Positions 1-9,874 of a stretch of 56,583 bases of DNA are shown piece after piece. The position numbers and the translations under genes are program-made. The stretch covers positions 1 through 56,583 of the forward strand of contig QCCS01000010.1 of the NCBI GenBank assembly GCA_003281185.1, given 5' to 3'. The stretch's first letter is position 1. Each line of letters starts with the position of its first letter. This DNA is from Prochlorococcus sp. AG-347-M15 (GTDB lineage: Bacteria; Cyanobacteriota; Cyanobacteriia; PCC-6307; Cyanobiaceae). The notes beneath the pieces are model-generated. The model saw nothing but the letters and a program-made list of their open reading frames with translations, was not told the DNA's origin and made no database searches.

Positions 1-1
1 T

Positions 2-664
2 GGTCTAAGGTTAATAATTGATACTGCTCTTGGATCTCCTAACAGATGTTTAAAAATTTTAGATCAATTAAATAATTCAAATAAAGCTATCAATGATTTG
101 AATTGGGTTAGATTGAAAAATTGGAGGGAATCATTGGCAATGATTTTTGATCCACCATCGAGGAGACAAATTTTAAATCACATTACAGATATTGATATTG
201 ATATTGCGGGAGATCATATGATTCAAGCCTTGTTTTTGATCTCATGGATTAGCGATAAACTTGGTTGGTCTTTTCAAAGAGTTGAAAGGAACACAGAATC
301 AATAAAAATAGAGTTTGAAAGAATTAATGGCGAAAAAATTTCTGTATCAATTAATCCCTTATCTTTGGGAAATCCAAGTATCCATTTAGGACAGGTTATT
401 GGATTGAGGTTGATTTCAAAAATTAGTGAGGTTCAAAAAAATAACACTTGTGTAATACTTGGCTGTGAAACAGTTGAATGTATGAGACTTGAAGCAGGGG
501 GAATGGCAAATATGGAATTAATAGAACAAGTTGTTCCAAATTCTTTTTCTACATCAGAGTATGATGTTAGTAAATTATTGGGAAGTAGTAGAGGAAATAC
601 AAGTCCTCTTTTTAAAAATTCTATTGAAATAGCTCTTCAAATATTTAATGGTTTTGATAACTAA
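2..664 (+). CDS. opcA: OpcA-like glucose-6-phosphate dehydrogenase assembly protein, 5' end outside window
   Basis: The frame is open from base 2, so the gene begins before the window; the TTG at 98 is internal. What remains is about 220 residues of a soluble protein resembling the C-terminal part of cyanobacterial OpcA, the redox-sensitive activator of G6PDH (Zwf) in the oxidative pentose phosphate pathway used at night. The call rests on overall resemblance and on the known zwf-opcA-cobB order in Prochlorococcus. It ends 3 bases before cobB, implying co-transcription. No catalytic motif is expected. Confidence 0.75.
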   Translation, partial: GLRLIIDTALGSPNRCLKILDQLNNSNKAINDLNWVRLKNWRESLAMIFDPPSRRQILNHITDIDIDIAGDHMIQALFLISWISDKLGWSFQRVERNTESIKIEFERINGEKISVSINPLSLGNPSIHLGQVIGLRLISKISEVQKNNTCVILGCETVECMRLEAGGMANMELIEQVVPNSFSTSEYDVSKLLGSSRGNTSPLFKNSIEIALQIFNGFDN

Positions 665-667
665 TAA

Positions 668-2061
668 ATGCCTTGTGTAATCTCTTCACCTTCAACTGAT
701 ATTGGGAAAACTACATTATCACTTTTGATATCTTGTTGGGCTTTCTCCAAAGGTATAAAGATACAAACTTTCAAGGTTGGCCCAGATTATCTAGATCAAC
801 AACAACTTAGTTCAATTGGCCAACCTATTTGTAGGAATTTAGATATTTTTTTAAGTGGTGAGGAATGGGTTCAAGAAAGTTTTTTTAAACATTCTTTTAA
901 ATATGAATACTCATTAATTGAAGGAGCAATGGGGCTATTTGATGGATTAGGGGCAACAACTTATTCAAGCACAGCTGATATCTCTAAACTTCTCAATGCT
1001 CCAGTAATATTTATTGTTAATGCTAGAGGTCAAGTAGCTTCTCTTTTGGCGACTGTTCGAGGTTTTAGAGATTTTGATAATGAGTTGTTAATATCAGGAA
1101 TTATATTTAACAACGTTAATTCAGATAGACATAAAAAATTAATCGTAGAAGTCTTTAAGAATGAGGGCATCGAAATCCTTGGTTTTTTACCATCTGATTC
1201 AAAAATAACTTTAAACAAAGCTAATTTAGGATTGATATCGCCATTGGATAATGGTAAAGAAATTGATGTTGAATATTTTGCGGATTTCGCCGAAAAAAAT
1301 CTTGATGTATTTTCTCTTATTAAATACATGAAATCTCCTAAAAAGAAAATATTTAATTCTTTCAGTTTTGAAGAGTTTAAGATAGACAAAAGTAAACCTA
1401 TCGCAATTGCAGAAGATAAAATTTTTCATTTTCAATATCCTGAAACTAAGGAGTTTTTGAGCGAAATAGGAATTCCATTGATTTCTTGGAGTATTTATGA
1501 TGATGAAGAAATACCAAATGAGGCTTTTTCTTTAATTATTCCTGGGGGGGTTCCCTGAAAAATATGCTGATCATATAAGTAACTCTATAAAAAGCTTAAA
1601 TTCGTTAAGGAAATTCCGCAAAAACGGATTTATATATGCAGAGTGCGGCGGGATGATGATTTTAGGAGACTTTATAAAAGATGAAAATGGTAAAAACCAT
1701 AAGATGAGTGGTATTCTGCCTTTTAGATCAAAAAAAAAGTAAACTTACAGTGGGTTATAGATACATTAAGGGTTTAAAAGATACTCCGATCATTAAACAA
1801 AATCAATTCATAAGAGGGCATGAATTTCATTATTGGGAAATTGAAAATAATTTATCTGAACTTTATTTAAGAAAAGTTGAACATCAGAAGAAACTATTAT
1901 CCCCATGGGAAATAAAATCTTGGGAAACTGAATACAAAAATGAAGGCTATTTTGATGAAAAATTACATGCAAGTTGGATTCACTTACATTTGCCAAGTTC
2001 TCCAGAAGTCGCAAAAAACTTTATAGATGCTACCCAAACTAGTTTTTTATCAGATTCCTAA
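668..2061 (+). pseudogene. cobB: Cobyrinic acid a,c-diamide synthase, split by two homopolymer frameshifts
   Basis: Three frames together make a complete CobB of about 464 residues, which amidates the a and c side chains of cobyrinate in B12 synthesis. Frame one (668 to about 1550) carries the P-loop-like start SSPSTDIGKTTL and EGAMGLFDG. It runs to a TGA at 1556 after a run of seven G (1544-1550); six G would restore PGGFPEKYADH. Frame two (about 1551-1740) holds the glutamine amidotransferase motif AECGGMMILG with its catalytic Cys, then stops at TAA after nine A (1730-1738); eight A would restore SKKSKLTVGYR. Frame three runs to 2061 and includes RGHEFHYWE and the end WIHLHL. All segments between the errors look intact, so sequencing errors or a very recent lesion fit better than old decay. 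The end overlaps the convergent gene by 4 bases. Confidence 0.85.
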
Positions 2062-2537
2062 TTTATTATCAAATCAAATATTTTGAGAGGTGAACCTAAA
2101 TAAAACATACCAGGCAAAGTAATTAAAGGTCCTAATAAACTTCCCACCATGACCTCAATTTTTGTGTGGCCTAGGGTTTCCTTTAAAAATAATTCAGTTT
2201 TAGGGTTTAGTTTTTTTGATAGTTTATTGATTTCTGCAGCTTGGACCCCAGCTGATTTTCGAACCCCACTGGCGTCATACATAACTATGAGTGCTACAGC
2301 AACTGCTAATGCGAATAAAGAGCTATCAAATCCCAATTCAAAACCTATACCTGATGTAGCACCAGTAATTAGCGCAGAATGACTTGAAGGCATACCACCA
2401 GTTTCGAACATAATTCCAAATCTTATCTCTCCAGTTGAAAAGAAATTGAATACAATTTTGAAAAATTGAGCCATTAAACAGGATAATAAACTCCAAAAAA
2501 GAACTGAATTATTAAAAAAGGCAAAAAGCTCAGACAT
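2058..2537 (-). CDS. Divergent PAP2 (DUF212/YuiD) family membrane protein
   Basis: A 159-residue protein with about four hydrophobic segments and the family signature GGMPSSHSALITG near residue 47, followed by a conserved polar stretch YDASGVRKSAGVQA near 106. The DUF212 family is related to PAP2 acid phosphatases and is common in cyanobacteria and plants; its substrate is not established. It lies 13 bases downstream of crtE in the same orientation, so it could be the last gene of that unit and might act on lipid or isoprenoid phosphates (inference). Confidence 0.8.
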   Translation of the reverse strand: MSELFAFFNNSVLFWSLLSCLMAQFFKIVFNFFSTGEIRFGIMFETGGMPSSHSALITGATSGIGFELGFDSSLFALAVAVALIVMYDASGVRKSAGVQAAEINKLSKKLNPKTELFLKETLGHTKIEVMVGSLLGPLITLPGMFYLGSPLKIFDLIIN

Positions 2538-2550
2538 AAATTAAAACTAT

Positions 2551-3453
2551 TTATCTATCTCTATTTGTTATAAAATCTGCTAATGATATTAAATACTTTG
2601 CATCTGGCCCCCAAGGTTCAATTGCTTTTTTTGCTTTTTCAACTAAATCAAATGCTCTTTTCTTTGACTCATCCATTCCAAGTAATTTAGGGTAAGTAGT
2701 TTTGTCAGCTAAAAGATCTTTACCTGCAGTTTTACCAAGCTTTTCACTACTTGAAGTTAAATCAAGAATATCATCTATTATCTGGAATGCTAATCCAATA
2801 CCCTCTGCATATGTTGTCAGAGCTTGTAATAGTTCTTCGTTAGCACCTGCAATCATCGCTCCTGTTCTTACGCAAGCTTTTAATAAAGCCCCAGTTTTAT
2901 GAAGATGAATATATTCGAGAGTTTTAAGGTCAACTTCTTTGCCTTCGCATTCTAAATCAACTACTTGTCCGCCTACTAAACCAGGTGCCCCCGCAACTAA
3001 TGAAAGTTCACCAACTACATTTAATAATCTAGTTGGATCAACGCCTGGACTTCTTAAAGAGACCATTTCAAAGGCCCTGGTTAATAAAGCATCACCTGCA
3101 AGAATAGCTATTGCATCTCCATAAACTTTATGATTTGTCGGCCTACCTCTCCTCAAGTCATCATTATCCATAGCAGGCAGATCATCATGAATCAAGGACA
3201 TTGTATGGATCATTTCTATTGCTACTGCAGTTGGAACAGCTAGAGAGGGTTTTCCTCCCGCGAGCGAGCAAGAAGCTAAACATAAAATTGGACGTATTCT
3301 TTTCCCTCCAGCTAAAAGAGAATATCGCATTGATTCTCTTAATATTTCTGGATTCTCAGGACCCAAGGAAAAATCAAGTGCTTCTTCTACAACCTTTTTT
3401 GTGCTTTTAAGATATTTTTCAAAATCAGAAATACTATTTACAACATTAGTCAT
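2551..3453 (-). CDS. crtE: Geranylgeranyl diphosphate synthase
   Basis: A 300-residue trans-prenyltransferase that condenses IPP with allylic diphosphates to make GGPP for carotenoids, the chlorophyll phytyl tail and quinones. The first aspartate-rich motif DDLPAMD lies at residues 90-96, [11 protein letters not shown] near 48-57 and the second aspartate motif DDILD at 227-231. Length is normal for bacterial CrtE/IspA. As picocyanobacteria usually have one such short-chain enzyme, GGPP synthesis is the likely job, but chain length cannot be proved from sequence. It sits between folD and the DUF212 gene, all on the minus strand. Confidence 0.88.
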   Translation of the reverse strand: MTNVVNSISDFEKYLKSTKKVVEEALDFSLGPENPEILRESMRYSLLAGGKRIRPILCLASCSLAGGKPSLAVPTAVAIEMIHTMSLIHDDLPAMDNDDLRRGRPTNHKVYGDAIAILAGDALLTRAFEMVSLRSPGVDPTRLLNVVGELSLVAGAPGLVGGQVVDLECEGKEVDLKTLEYIHLHKTGALLKACVRTGAMIAGANEELLQALTTYAEGIGLAFQIIDDILDLTSSSEKLGKTAGKDLLADKTTYPKLLGMDESKKRAFDLVEKAKKAIEPWGPDAKYLISLADFITNRDR

Positions 3454-3489
3454 TTTATACCTTTAGTAAAAATTTTTGCATCTCGGAGT

Positions 3490-4386
3490 TTATGGCAAAA
3501 GGTCATTAAGAGTTGATGATAAACCAAATTGTTTTTGCCAGCTAAAAATAGTATTTACAAGTAACATTGTTACTGTCATTGGTCCAACACCTCCTGGTAC
3601 AGGTGTGTAAGCAAATACTTTAGAAATGACATCTTCTAATAATACATCTCCACATAATCTAGTTTGATTTTCATCGGAACTTTTTAATCTATGTATCCCA
3701 ACATCAATAATTACGGCTCCTTCTTTCACAAAACTCGAATCTACAAGATTGGGTTTTCCTGCAGCCGCAATTAATATGTCGGCTTCTCTACAGACTTTGT
3801 TCAAATTTAATGTTTTTGAATGAGTCATTGTTACCGTGCCATTTAGATTCAACAACATAAGCGATAGGGGTTTCCCAACAAGCAAACTTCTCCCAATAAC
3901 AACAATTTTCTTACCTTCAATAGTAATATTTTGGGATCTTAATAAATTAATAATTCCTGCTGGTGTACATGATCTCATCCCGGGCTCATTTTTTACTAAT
4001 TTGCCGATGTTTATCTCATTTAATCCATCTACATCTTTGTTTGGATTAATATAGCTGATGAGTTTTTGCTCATCAAACTTCTTTGGGATGGGAAGTTGTA
4101 GCAACATTCCATCAATATCTTTATCAGAATTAAGTTTGATTATTAATTGTTCAACTTCTTTTTGCTCTACACTATCATTTAGATGAAAGATAAAGCTCTT
4201 TATTCCAATTCTTGAACATGCTTTTTCCTTATTGTTTACGTAAACACCGCTAGCAGGGTCTTCACCTATTCTTATTACAGCTAAACCGGGCACTCTTTTT
4301 GCTATTTTCTTATTATTAGAGATATAGTCATTTAATCTTTCTTCAATTTCAAGAGATAATTTTTTACCGTCTAATTTTAATGACAT
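3490..4386 (-). CDS. folD: Methylenetetrahydrofolate dehydrogenase / methenyltetrahydrofolate cyclohydrolase
   Basis: A 298-residue bifunctional enzyme interconverting 5,10-methylene-, methenyl- and 10-formyl-THF for purine and one-carbon metabolism. Visible motifs are YVNNKEKAC near residue 49 with the catalytic lysine, QLPIPKKF near 97, KDVDGLN near 117, the NADP site [14 protein letters not shown] near 161-174, and the C-terminal [15 protein letters not shown]. Length is typical. The upstream 74 bases separate it from the divergent HD-domain gene and must hold both promoters. Confidence 0.95.
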   Translation of the reverse strand: MSLKLDGKKLSLEIEERLNDYISNNKKIAKRVPGLAVIRIGEDPASGVYVNNKEKACSRIGIKSFIFHLNDSVEQKEVEQLIIKLNSDKDIDGMLLQLPIPKKFDEQKLISYINPNKDVDGLNEINIGKLVKNEPGMRSCTPAGIINLLRSQNITIEGKKIVVIGRSLLVGKPLSLMLLNLNGTVTMTHSKTLNLNKVCREADILIAAAGKPNLVDSSFVKEGAVIIDVGIHRLKSSDENQTRLCGDVLLEDVISKVFAYTPVPGGVGPMTVTMLLVNTIFSWQKQFGLSSTLNDLLP

Positions 4387-4460
4387 TTAGAAAAACATCT
4401 CCTTTTTACACCTAGCATGCCTATAATTTTAAATTATTCAAATAGATTTATTTATATTCT

Positions 4461-5933
4461 GTGCAAAACATCACAACTTCCTTAAAGAAATTGTTTTATC
4501 TATGGAGGCGAAGTCAAGTTCCAGTAAAACAACCAATTAAATTTTCAAGGATAGATAATCTCATAATCTTTTTAGTATGCATTTTAATTTCAATAATTTC
4601 TTCTTACAAACTACTTCTTATTTCGCCTTTAAATATCAGAGATATTTTTTCTTGGCTTTTTACCTTTACTGAAATACTTATTAGTTCCGGAATTTTGATA
4701 TTAGTTTCAAAAAAAGAGAATCCTACAATTTCTTCAAGACAAATCTTCTTGATTATGACTCTTCTTTTAGCAGCACAAACTACGAAATTAGCCTTAGCTT
4801 CAACCATAAGTCCATTATCTATGATAATTCCACCGGCATTAATAATATCTCAAGGAATGGGAAGTATAACAGCTTTAGCTTGGGTATCAATAGCAAGCTT
4901 TAGTTGGCCAGACCCAGCAGTAGTTGTAAACAATAATTTATTTTTTATTTTATTAGTTTGCGCTTCAATAGTATCTCTACTTGGAGGAAGAATTAGAAGT
5001 AGGGCCCAGTTACTTCAACTATCAATTTTTGTCCCAATAGGGTCGTTCTTGAGTCAGTGGGTATTGATGGGTAAAGATAGTAAACCTCTTTTTGACAATC
5101 AAGAATTTGTTTTAACTAAAGGAGATATATTTTCTGATGCCTTGCTATTGGCAATAGTAATGCTTTTTACAATATTATTTATTCCTATTTTTGAATCAAT
5201 ATTCGGTTTATTAACAAAAGCAAGATTACTCGAATTGGCAGATAAGGAGAAACCTTTAATAAGAAGATTGTCTCTTGAAGCTCCTGGTACTTTTGAACAT
5301 ACCTTACTAATTTGTGGTTTAGCAGAGGAAGCAACGAGAATGATTGGTGGCGATATTGATTTAATTAAAACTGGTGGACTTTATCATGATGTTGGTAAAT
5401 TACATGCACCTAATTGGTTTATCGAAAATCAGGATGGTTCAAAAAATCCGCATGATGAATTAGATGATCCGATTAAAAGTGCAGAAGTATTACAAGCACA
5501 CGTTGATGAAGGATTGAAATTTGCAAGAAAAAATAGACTACCTAAACTAATAGCTAATTTTATCCCTGAACATCAAGGTACCCTAAAAATGGGATATTTT
5601 TTTCAAAAAGCTATAGAAAAAAATCTCGACATTAATGAATATCATTTTAGATACAAAGGCCCTATTCCTCAGTCAAAAGAAACAGCTATTTTAATGCTTG
5701 CAGATGGTTGTGAAGCAGCACTAAGAGCTATGAATATTAATGCATCTGATAAAGAAGCTTTGGAAACAATATCTAATATTATTTACTCTCGTCAAAAAGA
5801 TGGGCAACTAGATGATAGTAATTTATCGAAAGGAGAAATTTTTCTAATTAAAAGGGCATTCTTGAATGTGTGGAAAAGAATTAGACATAGAAGAATACAG
5901 TATCCAACTAGTAAAAATAACACTTTTTCTTGA
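4461..5933 (+). CDS. Membrane HD-domain phosphohydrolase (7TM-HD type, no extracellular sensor)
   Basis: A 490-residue protein with a GTG start. About six or seven hydrophobic helices fill residues 30-255, followed by a cytoplasmic HD domain. Metal ligands are visible in FEHTLL near 280, LYHDVGKLHAP near 310, the EHQGT segment near 374 and LADGCEAALRA near 415. This resembles the catalytic half of the PgpH-type 7TMR-HD family, whose known members hydrolyse cyclic di-AMP, but the long N-terminal extracytoplasmic domain is missing. Function as a c-di-AMP phosphodiesterase is an inference. It is divergent from folD and ends 9 bases before a convergent membrane protein gene. Confidence 0.82.
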   Translation: MQNITTSLKKLFYLWRRSQVPVKQPIKFSRIDNLIIFLVCILISIISSYKLLLISPLNIRDIFSWLFTFTEILISSGILILVSKKENPTISSRQIFLIMTLLLAAQTTKLALASTISPLSMIIPPALIISQGMGSITALAWVSIASFSWPDPAVVVNNNLFFILLVCASIVSLLGGRIRSRAQLLQLSIFVPIGSFLSQWVLMGKDSKPLFDNQEFVLTKGDIFSDALLLAIVMLFTILFIPIFESIFGLLTKARLLELADKEKPLIRRLSLEAPGTFEHTLLICGLAEEATRMIGGDIDLIKTGGLYHDVGKLHAPNWFIENQDGSKNPHDELDDPIKSAEVLQAHVDEGLKFARKNRLPKLIANFIPEHQGTLKMGYFFQKAIEKNLDINEYHFRYKGPIPQSKETAILMLADGCEAALRAMNINASDKEALETISNIIYSRQKDGQLDDSNLSKGEIFLIKRAFLNVWKRIRHRRIQYPTSKNNTFS

Positions 5934-5942
5934 TTTTCAGTT

Positions 5943-6335
5943 TTATAGCCTAATACTTCTTCGATGTTTTGGATTACACCAATAAATAAGAGCTAACGTA
6001 CTTAATAATGTTGTTAAAAGAGTAAACCCACCAATTCCATAAATGTCTTGAAGAGTTATAAGCCTTACAACTGAATAAGGACCCATACCAGAAATTACCA
6101 TTGATAGAGAAACTAGAGTTAAAGTTACTCCCCATTTTCTTTCTGCTAAAAGAGCTGCCGAAGAAACTATTCCAACAATCGCAGCAGGCCATCCAAGGCT
6201 TATTGCAAGAGTTATATTTGCAACTTTTAGTGGAGGCCCATAACTTATTATTAATGCGATTATTGGAAGTGCAATTATGTTGCCGATTAAGCCAACCCAG
6301 GAAAGTGACCAATATCCAAGTAACCTTTCTCTCAT
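5943..6335 (-). CDS. Conserved membrane protein of unknown function
   Basis: A 130-residue hydrophobic protein with four predicted helices (about 12-32, 36-62, 68-85, 96-117) and a basic C-terminus (KHRRSIRL). No enzymatic motif is seen. Another frame over the same bases (5974-6357) is Asn/Ser/Trp-rich and is rejected. It converges on the HD-domain gene and lies 82 bases downstream of leuA. I do not recognise a characterised family. Confidence 0.7.
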   Translation of the reverse strand: MRERLLGYWSLSWVGLIGNIIALPIIALIISYGPPLKVANITLAISLGWPAAIVGIVSSAALLAERKWGVTLTLVSLSMVISGMGPYSVVRLITLQDIYGIGGFTLLTTLLSTLALIYWCNPKHRRSIRL

Positions 6336-6417
6336 TATTTACTGCTTTAACTATCAATTCAATCTACAGTATTAAGATACTATTTTTTTATGCTGCTTAA
6401 TAATCCTGAGAAATAAT

Positions 6418-8058
6418 TTAATTTGCAGGATTAGGTATAAATGTATTATCAGAATTTTCTAAATTATCAAATTGTGGATGAATTGAATTTTTTTTATCAG
6501 AAAATACAAGTCTATTTAAAGCATTAACGTAAGCATTCGCTGCAGCAACTACAACATCAGTATCAGCAGAATGACCAGAATATATTTTATTATCCCTTCT
6601 TATTCTTATTGTTACTTCTCCCAAAGCATCAATTCCTTCTGTTACTGACTTAACAGAAAATTCAATTAATTCATTAGGAACTTTAGCTAATTTATTTAAA
6701 GCCTCGCATACCGCATCAACGGGTCCAGTCCCTATTGATACAGCAGTATTCTCAGTATTATCTTCTGTGTTTAAAAGCGAAATGGTAGCAGTAGGTTTTG
6801 ATGCATTACCGCAACTTACTTGAACAAGACTTAATTGAAATTTAGCTTCTGGGAGTTGAACTTGTTCACTAACAATTGCTTCTAAGTCTCTATCAGTAAT
6901 TTCTCTTTTCCTGTCAGCTAAATCCTTAAAACGGGCAAAAGCATCATTTAAATCTTCTCGGCTCAAATCATATCCCATCTCTTCTAATCTTGCTCTAACT
7001 GCACTTCTTCCACTAAGTTTACCCAAAGATATTTTGTTGTCACTCAAACCAACAGTTTTTGCATCGATAATTTCGTAAGTTAGTCTATTTTTTAAAACCC
7101 CATCCTGATGAATGCCTGACTCATGTGCAAAAGCGTTAGCTCCCACAATTGCTTTATTAGGTTGTACAGTCATTCCAGTTAGGTTGGAAACAAGTCTAGA
7201 GGTTTTTGTTATTTCTTCTGTTCTTATCGCCGTAAGAGGAGTTGGTGAATCTGGATTTCTTTTGAAAAAACTATTAAAAAAACTTTTCCTAACATGCAGA
7301 GCCATGACTAATTCTTCTAGCGAGGCATTCCCGGCTCTTTCACCAATTCCATTGATAGTACATTCAAGTTGCCTTGCTCCATTTTTTACTGCCTCAAGAA
7401 AATTGGCTACTGCTAAACCTAAATCATTATGACCATGAACCGATATTACTGCCTCATCAATATTTGGAACATTTTTATTTATATCGGCAATTAGTTTGCC
7501 AAATTCACTAGGAGTTGTAAATCCAACAGTATCGGGGATATTTATTGTTGTCGCTCCTGCAGAAATTGCTAGTTGAATGACTTCGTATAAAAAATCAGGA
7601 TCACTCCTTGAGGCATCTTCACAAGAAAACTCAATATCATCTACGAATGATTTTGCATAATTAACCATTTCTGGAACTATTTGAACAACATCTTTTCTAG
7701 ATTTTTTAAGTTTATGTTTAAGATGAATATCACTTGTCGCAATAAAAGTATGTATTCTTTTTTTGGGAGCAGGACTTATTGCTTCATAACATGCTTTTAT
7801 ATCTCCTTTCGACGCTCTAGCTAAACCGCATATTGTAGGCCCATGTTCTTTTCCTACGGCATTGGCAATTTTATTTACAGCTTTAAAATCTCCTGGACTT
7901 GCGAAAGGGAATCCAGCCTCAATAACATCTACCCCTAATCTTGCTAATTGGTGGGCTATAGCAAGTTTTTCTTCAAGATTTAAACTTGCACCAGGAGATT
8001 GCTCTCCATCTCGAAGAGTTGTATCAAATATCAAAATTCTTCCAGGATCTTTTGACAT
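6418..8058 (-). CDS. leuA: 2-isopropylmalate synthase
   Basis: A 546-residue enzyme that condenses acetyl-CoA with 2-oxoisovalerate, the committed step of leucine synthesis. The N-terminal TIM barrel carries [12 protein letters not shown] (residues 12-23), the metal motif VHGHND near 210 and [10 protein letters not shown] near 240. The C-terminal regulatory domain (about 400-520) contains the GTGPVDAV segment typical of leucine feedback-regulated LeuA, so allosteric inhibition is likely. Length and domain order fit LeuA rather than citramalate synthase. The 227 bases upstream separate it from the divergent GH57 gene. Confidence 0.94.
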   Translation of the reverse strand: MSKDPGRILIFDTTLRDGEQSPGASLNLEEKLAIAHQLARLGVDVIEAGFPFASPGDFKAVNKIANAVGKEHGPTICGLARASKGDIKACYEAISPAPKKRIHTFIATSDIHLKHKLKKSRKDVVQIVPEMVNYAKSFVDDIEFSCEDASRSDPDFLYEVIQLAISAGATTINIPDTVGFTTPSEFGKLIADINKNVPNIDEAVISVHGHNDLGLAVANFLEAVKNGARQLECTINGIGERAGNASLEELVMALHVRKSFFNSFFKRNPDSPTPLTAIRTEEITKTSRLVSNLTGMTVQPNKAIVGANAFAHESGIHQDGVLKNRLTYEIIDAKTVGLSDNKISLGKLSGRSAVRARLEEMGYDLSREDLNDAFARFKDLADRKREITDRDLEAIVSEQVQLPEAKFQLSLVQVSCGNASKPTATISLLNTEDNTENTAVSIGTGPVDAVCEALNKLAKVPNELIEFSVKSVTEGIDALGEVTIRIRRDNKIYSGHSADTDVVVAAANAYVNALNRLVFSDKKNSIHPQFDNLENSDNTFIPNPAN

Positions 8059-8285
8059 AAGATGGAATAATCTAGTCTTATATTAAGCTAATTAAAAAAA
8101 TTTGACTAGATTTAGTTAAAAAAAAATTTTGCTGCAAATTTATAACTTAAACAATATTAGTTAAAATTCTAAAGAAAAAAATGAAAAACTTAAATTATTA
8201 AAGTATTCTTTTAGGATCAAAGCTTCCTTTTATAAAAGGTAAATTTTGATTTTTTATGGAATTTCAGGTATAAATTATAAAAAAT

Positions 8286-9869
8286 ATGAATGGGCGATAC
8301 CCCCAAAAAAATGTTTTAGGTCAGTTAGCGATAGTTTTACATGCTCATCTACCTTATGTCAGAAAAAATGAAAAAAATTCCTTAGAAGAGGATTGGTTAT
8401 TTCAGGCAATTCTGGAATGTTATATACCACTACTTCAGTCAATAGAATCTTCCAAAAATGAAAATCCTGAAAATACAAAACTTACTATTAGTTTGTCTCC
8501 AACATTATTATCACTTCTAAATAATAGACAAATTCAAGAAACTTTCCCAAGCTGGATTAAAACAAGGAATGATTTCCTAAACGAACTGCCACTAGAAGAA
8601 AAAAATGCCTCTGCATTTTTAATGAAAAATCTTAATGATAAATACCTCTATTGGCAAAATTGTTCTGGAAATTTAATTGAGAAGTTTAGGGTATTAAACA
8701 ACTCTGGAAATTTGGATATTCTTACTTGTGCTGCTACTCATGGATATTTACCAATTCTAAGGGAGAATCCTGAAACTATTAAAGGACAAATTAATACAGC
8801 CATTAGGAGTCATGAAAGTATTTTTGAAACAAAGCCTTTAGGTATTTGGTTACCTGAATGCGCATATTATGAGGGTTTAGATGAAATACTATTTAATTCT
8901 GGAATTAGATATACAATCTTAGATGGTCATGGGATTCTAAATTCAAGACCACGACCTAGGTATGGTGTATATGCCCCAATATGCTCGAAAAAAGGAGTGG
9001 CATTTTTCGGGAGAGACAGTGAGTCAACCTTGCCCGTTTGGTCTGCTAAGGATGGATTCCCGGGTGACAAAGTTTATAGAGAATTTCATAAAGATTTGGG
9101 GTGGGAATTACCTTTGTCAAAGCTCCAAAAGAAGGGTATTTCAACAAAAAGACCTTTGGGTTTAAAGTTTCATAAGATTACAGATGAAAACATTTCTTTA
9201 GGAAAAAAAGAGTTTTACCTCGAAAATGAAGCCAAAAATAAGGCAGCAGAAGATGCTGATGCCTATCTTCTAGCCAGATCCAAACAATTAGAAAAATTGA
9301 CTTTATCCTCCTCCTTTAAGCCTTTATTGGTAGCTCCATTTGATGCAGAGCTATTCGGTCATTGGTGGTATGAGGGACCTTTTTTTATTGAAAATATATT
9401 AAAGAACTCTAGTAAATATTCAATTAAGCTCTCAAATTTAAAAGAATTCTTAATGCAAAAACCAAATCTTCAGATTTGTGATCCATCGCCATCAAGCTGG
9501 GGGCAAGGTGGTTACCATAATTACTGGATTAATGATGCAAATGCATGGATCGTTCCAGAAATCACAAAGGCAGGCTCAACATTTGTCGATTTGTGCTTAG
9601 AAAATTTTAATAATGATTTATCTCTAAGACTCTTCAAGCAGGCTGCAAGAGAATTACTTCTTTCTGAGTCTTCTGATTGGAGTTTTATTTTAAGAGCTGG
9701 AACAACAACTCAGCTCGCAAAAGAGAGAATAGAAAGACACTTATTCAGGTTCTGGAAATTGGTTGAAATGATAAAGAATCACTCTAATATTAATTTAAAA
9801 TTTCTTGAATACATTGAAGAAGAGGATAAAGTCTTCCCAAATATTAATATTAATGATTGGCGAAAATAA
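8286..9869 (+). CDS. Glycoside hydrolase family 57 protein, likely alpha-glucan branching or amylase type
   Basis: A 527-residue GH57 protein (with DUF1957-like C-terminal helices). The N-terminal catalytic barrel starts LAIVLHAHLPYVR (residues 13-25). The catalytic nucleophile lies in GIWLPECAY (Glu near 193) and the acid in PFDAELFGHWWYEG (Asp near 352). These match GH57 branching enzymes that build alpha-1,6 links in glycogen, but some homologues are amylases. It probably acts on the cyanobacterial glycogen store. It converges on the lycopene cyclase gene with 5 bases between them. Confidence 0.85.
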   Translation: MNGRYPQKNVLGQLAIVLHAHLPYVRKNEKNSLEEDWLFQAILECYIPLLQSIESSKNENPENTKLTISLSPTLLSLLNNRQIQETFPSWIKTRNDFLNELPLEEKNASAFLMKNLNDKYLYWQNCSGNLIEKFRVLNNSGNLDILTCAATHGYLPILRENPETIKGQINTAIRSHESIFETKPLGIWLPECAYYEGLDEILFNSGIRYTILDGHGILNSRPRPRYGVYAPICSKKGVAFFGRDSESTLPVWSAKDGFPGDKVYREFHKDLGWELPLSKLQKKGISTKRPLGLKFHKITDENISLGKKEFYLENEAKNKAAEDADAYLLARSKQLEKLTLSSSFKPLLVAPFDAELFGHWWYEGPFFIENILKNSSKYSIKLSNLKEFLMQKPNLQICDPSPSSWGQGGYHNYWINDANAWIVPEITKAGSTFVDLCLENFNNDLSLRLFKQAARELLLSESSDWSFILRAGTTTQLAKERIERHLFRFWKLVEMIKNHSNINLKFLEYIEEEDKVFPNININDWRK

Positions 9870-9874
9870 AAATA

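Noticed and set aside
1030..1435. Minus-strand reading frames inside cobB
   Set aside because: Shadows of the cobB coding frame; composition is unlike a real protein and no start context is present.
5974..6357. Second minus-strand frame over the small membrane protein
   Set aside because: Rich in Asn, Trp, Cys and Ser with no coherent helices; the other frame gives a clean membrane protein.
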